Below, in pieces: positions 30,001 to 42,000 of a stretch of DNA of 64,000 bases; positions within the stretch are counted from its first letter, which is position 1, and every line of letters begins with the position of its first letter. The position numbers and the translations under genes were made by a program. The notes beneath the pieces were generated by a model, which made no database searches, was not told the DNA's origin, and saw nothing but the letters and a program-made list of their open reading frames with translations. The DNA is from Corella eumyota (taxonomy: Eukaryota > Chordata > Ascidiacea > Phlebobranchia > Corellidae), in NCBI GenBank assembly GCA_963082875.1, contig OY720097.1:13524501-13588500 (forward strand), written 5' to 3'.

Positions 30001-33000
30001 ATGTTATTTTATGCTTCATAATTTTGAATATATTATTTTAAATACTTTGCGTCACTATGTTTAGGTGTTTGGCACATATATGCTAATAGCACAGTAAAAA
30101 TACGTAGGTGAAAACAAAAATGTGCAAATAGCTTTTCTAAGTATTTACTTGACATTTGCTTAAGTTTATAACCTTTTTAAACATGTTAAAGTTAATACTG
30201 ATATATACAGTTTTTATGGTGTCAAGAATTTACTACCAATCTAATTACTAAAGAAAAAAAGCAAATATTTAAAATTTTATTTAAGAAAAATATCTTTTAT
30301 ATATTAGGGGTGTCCAAATTACATAAAGAATAAAACAGTTATGATAAAAAAAAAAAACAATTTTTATTTTTTTTTAGTTAAAAATTTTTCGTTAAGCTAT
30401 AAAAGTTTATATTTTTTTCTAAATTTTGACTTAAAAATTTTAATTTTTTATTTAAATAATTTAGGTAGCAATAGTAGCTGGAAATATGCAACTCGCGAAT
30501 TACATCAAGAATTATCAAACCAACACAGTATCAGGTAAGAATGTTTAAGTTATTTGTTTAACATGAATATCTATCCAAGGTTACATTTCAACTGATAATA
30601 AGTTGTACTTAAACAAGGATATATTGAGAACACAACCTCAACTAAGGTTACTTGTAATATTTTGCCTGTGGCATTAAATGTTACACAACACTTAGTATAT
30701 TTATTACAATACCGGTTTATGTGTTTTGACTTTTACGATTAAATCACTAAACTACCCAACTATCAAACAAATCTATGATTTATTATTTATTTCTCTTGAC
30801 CTTTTATGAATATCATACCAAGAATCAGTTTAACCTTTATTATAAACAATATTAAAGTTTATTGTTTTTTTTAAAAATTTTTAACGAATCTAATTTGTTA
30901 ATTTAGTGTTGCTAAAGAAACTTTTAAAAGTTTATACTGATTTTTAGTTTGGTAGTATATAATTTTTTGCTTATTTCAAAAAAATCATGAATATAGCTTT
31001 ATTTAATCACAATTATCTTTTTTTTTGTTTCGATATATCTATATTTGACATTGACAAAAACAACAATAAGTTTTAAAATAAAATGAATATCTAAAAAAAA
31101 TGTTGAAATTAAAGAATTTACAACATTTATTTGTCATTAACATAATTTTGTATGTAAAACACAACATAATAACCTACTAGTAGGCTTAGTATTACTAATA
31201 GTTGTATTTGTTTAACATAGGAACAGAAACAACAGATCCGGAAGAAGAACCAGCACAATTTCGTCGACATACCGTTACAGCAACATCACTAGCAAAAGTA
31301 TGTCGTAAAAATGTATATTACATTTATATACTTTAAGTTGTAAAAACTATTCTATTTTATCTTTTTTGCGTAACTTGGTTGTTGAGCGTTTAATATGGTT
31401 TTTATTTATTTTAAGCATACTTTAATAAATGTGAATATTATTCATAACATATATTTTTTTGTAGTTTGATCAACCAAGATCAATGATTGGAACTTCTTTT
31501 TCAAGAGGGAAAAAAGAAAAACCAAACAGGTTAGCATAGTAATTTTATAATTTTTCTATCATTAATGTCTAAACTTGTTTTTTACTATATTTATTTTATG
31601 CATTTTTAAACAAAGATTTCTCTTATTCAACATGATTTTTTCGCATGCTATTATATCTTCAACATGATTTTTTCTCATGCTGTTAGATTTCACATATTAT
31701 TTTCACAAATTTTTGGTATTTGAATAGAACAAATTTTTTTAATTATAAAAGGTTTTTTAATTTTTTAATTGCTTATCTAAAAAAGCTTGGCTGTTAAAGT
31801 TTGTAAATATTCTTTAATACACCCTTAATGGTTAAATCAACATTTTATTTCACTTAATATATACTTTTGGCAAAGTAAAACTAAGTTCTTAACAAGATTC
31901 ATCACAGAAAATCAATATTAGAATTTCTCGACCTCAAAAGTTAAGTTAAATTTAACTACCGACAAAATGTTTTAACTTTAATTAATATTGGTTTATACAA
32001 ACACTTAATGTTTGTATAACACTTGTAACATTTTTCTGGCCTGACCAAAGTAAATATGAGTTACGTCATTAGGAAGATTGATTAAATGTTACAATCCTAT
32101 TTTAAAGTGCTTTGGTAAAATCACTTGCTGGGTAGAGTTGTGACCTACTTAGTTTGGGTTAAGGAAAAAAATCCTTATACATACAACCGATTGTCAATTG
32201 GCCTCATATACTTCTCTTACATAAAATAGCAACAATATTCTTTTTTTCTGGAAGCGTTTGGTAATTATATATTTGTAGAACATTTTTGTCATTGAGATTT
32301 GCTTGGGGGGTACTTGCTTAAAAGGTCTTGTAGGGGAAGGGGATAAAAATGTTGTATTTTCTGCAAAAATAATATTTCCACATTGGCCTTCTCAATTTTT
32401 TAAATATTTTCGCATATTATTGGCCTAGCTTATTTGTAATTTTGACATAGCTCCTAAGATTTTTATTTATTGACCGGAAAGTTGTTTATCAAATGTGTCT
32501 TTTTAAAACCTTAACTTTGTTGCCATTTAAGGCTTTATGTCAATCTCTGTTATTCATAACCAAAGGTGTTAAGATCTTTAACAAAACAGTCTTAAATGCC
32601 AGACGAAGTAAATGCGATTAGACAAATTAATCCATTTCTTATCTCATACCATCACCTACTGTTTACGTCATTCCGCTGTCAACTTTCTCCTTTAACCTTA
32701 CGTGTGTTCTTGATTTTGTAAAACATATTTATATGTGACGTCAGAATTTTTTTTTTGAAAGTTTATTTTCCTTTTCATCTAAATTGTATTTGAGTAATGG
32801 TGTATACAAGGTAATATTAAATTCCTTAGTTCTATCTTAAATGGTAGAGAATTTCCAAATACGTTTTAGCTATGTAGTAAGGAAATGTAAGCAACATAAT
32901 CTAAAAAAACGTAACTTGAAAAAATATAAAAAGTATTTTTTAATATTTATTTTGTTTAGATATGACAGTTATCTACCTCCTGGTGGTACTTTGCCCAAAA

Positions 33001-36000
33001 ACAGTGTCACAACCAGATCAGTTACGCTCCAAGCGGTTCGTGCTTTGCCTGAAAAGAATCCGCCAGTAAATGTGACTTACACGCAAAATGGTATAAGAAC
33101 TTTTAAACACTGTTGTATTGCTTTAAACATATAAAGTTTGGCAACCTAAATTTTTAATTTCAATTTAAAGAAGTAAAAAAAATGTTTGCTTTCTAAATTA
33201 ATTTTTTGTCTAAAATTGAGATTTTTTTAAGACTCGAATTAAAATTGCTAACCTCTTGAATTTCAGTTTAAAAATTCATTTCATTTTAGTATAAAAATAA
33301 TATTTAACAATTTTTTTTTGTAAAACGAAAATTTACTAAACTTGCGTGGCTTAAATTACTTACTGTAATTACTTTAAAGTGAAGAGGTTTAAATACAAAA
33401 CCGGATTTAAACTTGTTTATAAATACAAGTAAAAGGATGTAAATTATTTAACAATATAAGTGTGTCTAAGGGACCTATAACTTTAACCTAAAACTTTTTA
33501 CTTAAAAAAATGGAAAAAATATTAGTTTAAATTTTTTTTTCAATATTAAAATAAAGTTATTCATTAAAAATTAAAAAAAAGGTCTTGATTTATTAAATAA
33601 ATGATTTGAAATGTTCTGATTAAACTATCGTGCTTTACTATTTTTATTTAACATTATACAAACAGACGCTTTAAAGGTCACCGTTATAATTTACATTTAA
33701 CATTTCAGAATCACAAAAATCAAAAACGAATCTGTCTGCCGAATTTGTGTTTATTGCCTGTCAAGACTACCAAGCACAATCAGAGCAAGAAATAGATTTG
33801 GTTATGGGCGACAGAGTGACAGGTATTATTTAATTACAATTGATTATTTTGCGCTAATTCCTAACTTATTCTATACCTACTAAAACTTAGCCAAAGCCAA
33901 TAGGTTTATAATTTTTTGTGATACTTTAAATAGTTTTTATGACTGTTATTTAAAAATGTTTTTTTTAACACTTATTTAATATACAGCATTATTTTAGATA
34001 AAATAGTATGGAAAACGGAATTTAAAAATCAAATAATTTGTTGTGTTATTGTACTTGAAGGTTGCTATAGTAAAGGGTTATGATTTTTTATGTTCAAGTG
34101 TGTTTAGTTTATAGCTGTTTTCTTTTCATCCGAACCACGTGGTTTCAAGTATGTTTAAAGGGCGGGATTTTACATGGGGAAATGTTTAGAAAGCTTGACG
34201 TAATGTCTGTGAATGTAAAAATAGTTCGACAGAAAAAAAATTTGGTCATGTTGACATTTAATATGTATTGAAAAGATTTTTATTTGATTTGTTTAAGTGA
34301 AATGTTGTTTTTAGCTCGGCAGTGCTTTTGATTGAGTCTAACCTTTAAATAAAGACAAATTTAGGAACAGTTATATCCTAATATGCAGTAAGATTTTCTT
34401 TAGTTTTCAAAGGCCTTCAGGGTGTTGTGAATTAACATCTTATCATTAAAATAATAAATAAAAATATAGAAGTTATAAACAGGGTATTGTTGAAGCACAA
34501 TAAAAACGTTAAACCTTGCTGTGCAAATAATAAAGCAGATACGCTAAAATTCTTTAAGCGTTTGCTTACGTAGAAAGGTTCAATAAATAAAGATAGTGAC
34601 AGCCGCTATGGTCCAAAACTAACGTAAGAATGGCATTCCACTTACACGTAGTAAAACTTTAAGATGAGTTGGACAATAGGAAAATTTGAATAATAAACGA
34701 AGGTAAGAATATAACAACCTAGGCCAAATCACAAGAAAATCATTTTCTTTGTTGAGTATTATATAAGTGTAACGTTGTTAAAAGCATTAAAAATTTAAGA
34801 TCATTGTTTTTTTAAGACTCTGAAACAGTTAGTTAGATTTCTTAGCATGGTTCTGGAATAAGCTTGTTCATTTTTCGTTATTAGCTATGTTAAAATTGCT
34901 TTAAAAAAATTCTTGCTATTTCGTGCGTACTTAACGAGTGTTTTATGTGTAAAATTAGCGGACACACTTAGTAGTAACATGCTCACGTTTTCTTCATTTA
35001 ACCCTACCACGTTTCTATGAAAATAGGTCGGCTTTTTTAAATAAAACTTTATTAATAAGTTATTTATTTCGGTACGTTTTTTTGTCTTGATAACTTATTG
35101 CTGATATGTTTTGTTTTTTTAATGGGCGATCACTGAACAAAGATTAGAACTAAACTATGAGTCACACAATTTATATTACATTATATCATGTTAATTTCAT
35201 TTCGCTTCGGGCGTAATATTTACATCTTTGTATTTGTTCAAACTTGGTTCAAAAAGGTGAGGTTAAAAGGAGGCAGGCAATATGTTTGATTGTTTTAACT
35301 AGAGTTAAATAGGAAAAGCGAATATACAATAGCTTAAAAAAGCTCCTTTTAAGTTGGCCTATGTTATTAGAGGGTTAGAAAGTAGTTTTTTTTTTGAATA
35401 ACTTTGCTTTTAGCAAATTTATACAAAACGTTTTTTTTTTATTTTTGGAAGGTTTTTTATTTTTATTTTAAACAGAAAATTAATTACAAAACCGAAAGTG
35501 AATTTAGATAAGATAGTAAAATCAAAAAATAACTTAAGAAGTTTATAAATCGTTTATTTAGACTGACATCTGATAATTTAAAACTTTAATTATACGTTGT
35601 TACTTTATTAATTAGTTAATTATATGGTATTTGTTTTTATTAGGTTGGTAACATTAAAAATATAGTAACGTACAATAAATGTGTATCAAATCTGGTTATA
35701 TAAACATAAATATAAGACCACATCGTCCACTGAAATTTAATCATAGAATTTTATTTTTATTTACATTCTCTGGCATTCGTTGCTATTCATTTAAAAAAAA
35801 TATTAATTTTTAGATTTGTGTATTGTACTATTTACTGTAATGTTCAATACGAAAGCACGCATATTCAAGTTTATATAATATATATTGCGGGATTGCTTTA
35901 TAATATGTGGTTGGATATTTGAATTTGAATTTTTTAAATTTTTTAATTACCTGTTTTTTTGTATCATATAGCTTATACTTAAAATTTTTTATCCTTGTGT

Positions 36001-39000
36001 GTATTGGCTATATATGTTTAACAATCCACTTTACACTATGCGTTATAGATTTTAACTTAAGTGATATTTACGAGTGATTTACCGCAGTTATAACCGAGCG
36101 AAAATTCGACGATCAATTGCTGCCCGAGGGATACGTAAGAGCAATAGTTAACGAACAATCCGGTTTAGTGCCGAAGGATTATATTCAAGCTGTGAAGTTA
36201 CGAAAACCAAGACCTGCACTTGAAATTAGTGGTTGGTTTTGTTTATTATGTTGTTTATTTTATGAAAATTTTTGGGTTTAGTGATTATTACATTTTTGGG
36301 TGTTTAAAATTTTGAGTTATCTATAATGATATATATTTTTTATTCAAGCTTATATAATTTCTATAACACTTTTGTTACTTAGTTTTTTATTAATTTTTTT
36401 TAAGTATTATGCTTATGCCTTTTTTGAATTAATATTTTTATATTTTTTATTACCATATGGTTGAATCGATTTTATTATTTTTAAAATCATTTAATTTATT
36501 TTTATTTTTAGAACGGTATGGATCAAATGAAAGTTTAAACGAAAAAACGAATTTGTAAGTTAAGACGTTAACACTAAGAAAACTATTTCTTAATTTTAAA
36601 ATAAAAAAATAGAACACTTACACTAACCGATTTTTTTTATAAATCTTTCAATACTGAGATATCTATTTTAACAAAAAAAGGAAATTTATTACTTTGTGAT
36701 GGCAAAAAGGTTAACAAAATACAATTCAACTGAGATGTAGTGAAATGTAATAGATTATTATATTACCTTATAAAAACAGAAATGCTATCACTTGATTAGT
36801 GTACGTGTTACCTTTATTAAACCCTAATTAAATTATAAAAATGTCTGCGTAAAAAACAAACATACATATATGTTATATAAGAAATTGAAAACAATAAAAA
36901 AAATACCTCAAATTAAACCGCATAATGTTGTTGTAAAATATTTTTAAACTTTTCTTTTTTTCTAGACATCAAGATTTTGAGAACGATTTAAACATGAAAA
37001 ATGACCTTGTACCAACCTCAGATAAATCTGTACTCCACCGTTACCGTGATGTTACTTTAAGTAGAGGAAATGATGGATATGGTTTCATACTTCGCGGGGC
37101 AAAATGTAAGTAAACTTTTGCTAGGGTTCTTCAATAGGATTGTAAGGTGTCGTTTAGATACGAACATACAGAACGAAACACAATTATTAACATGGTAACT
37201 ATCAGAAATACTACCTATATGTGCACACAGGGTTTTATTTGAATTTGGTGACCATGCCATAACATAGTTAAAATATTCATCATTAAATTGATTCTGTAAT
37301 TTTTTTTCTGTCGCATTAACATAATGTTTTGTATATCTTTATATTACTCTTATTGATGCGAAAAAACCTAATTAAAAATTGTACGTAAAAAAATCTACTT
37401 AAAGTTTGTACATTAACACAATAATCGTACTAGACAAAACTATGATCGTACTTAAAGAAGCATTTTTTGCAAATTAAATATTTGATGTTTTTTAGCTGAT
37501 GGTCCAATAGACTCGTTCGTATCTACACCAAGTCATCCAGCTTTACAATATCTTGAGTCAGTCGAAGTTGGTAGTAATGCTCATCAGGCTGGATTACGTT
37601 CAGGAGATTATGTATTACAGGTACAAAAATCTTAAAAAAAAAATTAATACAGCTATTTTCAAATGAATATAAAATGTTTTTTTTTGTAAGGAATATTTTT
37701 TTGTAAGGAACTAAAATTGTTAAAAAATTAGCATTTAAATGTTTTATTTTTAGGAATGTATAAGTGCTGTATATGTATAAGATACGTGTAAAACAACACG
37801 TGATAGATGAAGATTGTACCATGCTAGTTCTTTCATATTTAAATAACGTTTAGTTATGTATTTAATTTAAATTTATTTGTAGGTCAATAAAACTGATGTT
37901 AGTTGTGTGGGACATCGACAAATAGTTGATACCATCAAATTAGCGGGAAATCCCTTGCACATGCGCGTTGTGAATGTCGTCTTTCAGCAAAATGAAAAAG
38001 GTAAATTCCCACATTTAAGAGCTTTTATTTAAAGAAGGGTATTGGTTAGAGTTTTAATTTGTTTTTTTAACAAAAAAAATTATTTAGAATTTTGCCTATT
38101 TTTACAATGTCACATAAAAGTTCGGTCTAAAAGTTTATGGTTTGATATTCATTTGTTTTTTATGTTTTTAAAACATATTTTTATAAACCAGCTGTATAGT
38201 TTAAAGTCTTACATTAGTAAACTAGAATGTCACACTTTTAAAAGGATACAGTATTGCTTGTATAAGCCAATTTAATAACACACTATAAAGCACTTGAAGT
38301 GTACATGTAGATGTAAACTGATAAGATGATCTATTGAAAAACCTGATTTGTGCTTATATTTAAATCATATATTAGTTGTTAGAAAGATGTTTTATCATTT
38401 AAATTACGATATTGTCAGTTTGTTTCTACTTTGTTCAAGTATAAGGATTTTAATAATTCGTTAGCTTTCAAATTGGACCGTGCTATTAATTACCAGTACT
38501 TGTAAGATAGGTTGTTCTTTTTTTCTCTATAGTACGATTGCTACAGATCACTTAATCAATTTCCATACACGTGAATACAATTTGGCAAAATACTTTCACC
38601 TGGAATAATAAAATCCATCGTTTTTGTTATCACTTTCTTTATAACGAGAAATGAATAATAGAACCGCCTCGCGTTTTTAAGCTTGTGTTTTCAATAGCCC
38701 ACTGCCAGTTCGGTGCTTTCATTATCAGAAAGTTTCTTAAATACAGCAATGTTTTTCTGAGTGTGTGTTTATGTATGGGTAATAGGGATAGCCAATAATG
38801 AAAAGAGGTTTATAAACTACGTTTTATTGCCAGATGTTTGTATTTATAAAGCTTTTATAAAGCTTTAAATTTTATTATGTGTATAGAAATATACAGAAAT
38901 ATTTAGAAAATTTAGTAAAATTTCTATTTAAAACTGAGCCCAGGTCTTTAACAACACATAACAAATGAACACATACATATATATTCGTTATTTTTTGTAA

Positions 39001-42000
39001 AAAAACAATCCACTTGAAATTTAAACTTGTATTGATTATCTCAAGTTAAGTCATTCAAATGTAAAAGTTATTGTCAGATATATTGAGCTATATCTGTTTA
39101 TGTTTTTAAATATAAAATAGAAAAAAGGGAATATTTAGTATTATTTTTCATGCATAGGAACTTTAAAGGTAATTTTTGGGCATATTTACAGCTTTTACTG
39201 AACTGTTTGTTAATACAATTTTAAGGAAGTTAGAAATAGTTTATGTTAAAAACAAGAGTTTTAACTTATAATGAGAAGACATAGTTATCACCCCAATTCA
39301 ACGGGGAACAAAATCCCGACAAAAAATACAACTTTATTGAAAGATAAATTCCAACAGAGTGCGCCTACTCAAACTATGAAAATTGTTGGTGTGTATAATT
39401 ATTGTTAGGGTTGACGAACAAAAATGTAAAAAAATTAAAATCTACTTAAAAAAGAAATAAATTAATAATTAAAAAACAGAAGCTAGAAAACTTCTTTTAT
39501 TTTTTTAACAACTAAAAAAAGTTAATTTTTTTTGATTTTACCAAAAATAAATATTAACATTTACATTTTCCAGAAACTTCGGATGACGTTAAAAGTGTGA
39601 CGTCACATTCCACTGTTTCGTCACAAGAAAGTGGACAAATTCCTGCATCTTCCAAACAAATGGGTGCAAAGTTAATGTCTCGATCTGGATCAATAGGATC
39701 TGCAATAGGTAAATTATATATTCGAATTGTAATCAACTAATAGTTGGGTACCTATAAACTATACAGGATCAAATGGATCGAAGGGATCAAATGGTTATCA
39801 AATGGTTATCGAATGGACCGAATGGATAGAATGGAAAAAATATTGCATAAATTAAACCCTAACCCCGACCCTCACCCATTCAGAATAAGCATAATGCATG
39901 CGATCCATTCGATCCATTCGATCCTGTATAGTTTATAGGTACCGCTAATAGTTGTCTTTAAATATAAAAAGAAAGTAGTAGGATGTCTTTAAATAATAAA
40001 AATGGTAGTAGATGATTTTTATATTTATTTGAAAAGTAAAATTTTGTTTTTTTAATAAAAAAATTTTTAGAAAGATTTAATAGTACACAAAAAAAAATAT
40101 TCGAAATTTGTATTTGAAGGTCAACTTGATAGTGTTTTAGCATTGGAGGAATCTGGTGAGGAAGGAGATGGGAAAAATACTGCCACCTTGCGGAGGAGAC
40201 CGATCAGCAGAAGAATGAGGTCACAAGACATTGAGGTAATAAAATAGAATTAAATTAGTATATTTATTTTGTTATTAACACGTAAAAACAATGCAAGCAC
40301 ATCAACAATGCTTTTACATAACCTATATGCACAAATAAACAATGCCCCTACATGAACAATGTGCACATATAAACAATGTGATTTTACAAAAAATACGCAC
40401 AAAACGGCAAATAATAAAATTTTAACAACAAGCTAAAATTGTTTTTATTTTTGTAGGAGATATTTTTACGAAAGTGCCAAGAAAACGCTGCAGCAAATCA
40501 ACAACACAAAACAAACAACAGTTTGCAATCTACCCCAGCCAATTCTTCGCCCCCTGTCAACAGAGTTTCCCAATCTTTATCTTCGGCTACGTCGCGCAGA
40601 CTCATCAAGGTGCTTCCCCCGAAATTACCTAAGCCAGTCAGGCAAGATGGAAAAAATCGAGGTAGTTTTCAGTTTCGTGATAAATTTGAAATTGGTGTTT
40701 TGGATTTTGTTATTTTTTGATACAGCTTTAAATAAAGTATGGTTGATATCAGACCACTCGGCTTCACTACATTAGGTCCCTGGTTCGATTTCTACTGCTC
40801 TTATGCTGTTGCGCCCTTTAAGTAAGGCGCTATAAACGGTATGAATTTCTGCAAAGCAAACACTTAATTAGCAGCTCAAATATCGGGCAATTATAAATTT
40901 ATAATATTCCAAACTGCCAAAGACAACTTGAGACTGGGTTGGAGTAACTGATGTTAGTCTATGTTTAAGTCGTGAAGTCGGATTTTTTACAACTAGATTT
41001 ATTGAATATAATACTAAAAAAAATTTGCATTTCAATACTTGAAATTAAGTTGATCACGACTTGCTTAATGCGTTGGTCATTTAACAAAATTAAATTTTTA
41101 TCAACTCATAGTCATATCACATTCTCTTTCTCTGCAAGACCTAAATTAAGAAATGATAAACAAGTATATGGCTTAAATTAATTATTGTTTTTTAAAGCTC
41201 AGACTGTAACAATAGACAACCACTAATATTTGCTCTAATCTGTTATTATTTGTACATGTCAAAGCTATTTAGCCTAAACTAAACGGGGTTTTTCAAAACA
41301 TGTTTACATTAGCTTGCTAGTAAAATCTCACAAACGTGATGTTAGTTGTGTAATACGTACAGGAAATTATTTGAAATTTATTGTGGGCTTGGAAAATAAA
41401 CTCTCTTTTGGGAATAGACAGTTTAGGTTGGTAATAAAAATGCCGCTGTTTAAAAAGAAAAAGGATAAGCAAGCGCCAGTTCTTATGTTTAATGGACGTA
41501 AGTGGTATTAGGTATTTTTTATTGAGAATATATAATATGAATTTTTATAAATCTACGTAAATCTGAATCAGAAAAACGTGGTTACATTCTTATATCTGGT
41601 GTTAAATTAATTATTTGCACGACTTTGTGATTATTGATTTAGTGAGAGTTAGTTATTTCAAAACAATTTTAACGATAAAATGCTGCTATAGTAATAGTAC
41701 AATATAAGTAAAAGGATAATGTAAATTTACCGATTTCAAATATAATATTTATAACAATTTGTTATAAAATTTAAGGAAGTTGTCGTCTTACCTTTAGTTT
41801 ACGTCATCAAGTATTAAAATAACATAATCTAACTAAAATCTTTTGTTACTTTGTAGGTATAGCAATGGACGAGGTACTCGAGTACGACAATTCGAAAACT
41901 TTCGGTTCCGCAACTTCTGCAAGTAACTTGTTTGCTGAACCCGACCAGGACTTCAGACCCCCCCAATTCGATTATAGACCCCCTCAAGCTTCCTCATTCA

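Noticed and set aside
41322-41439. Constitutive SHANK exon reaching back from 41497 to 41322
   Set aside because: It is phase-compatible, but the added residues resemble no SHANK, whereas skipping it gives the conserved RGIA junction. Kept only as an alternative start exon.
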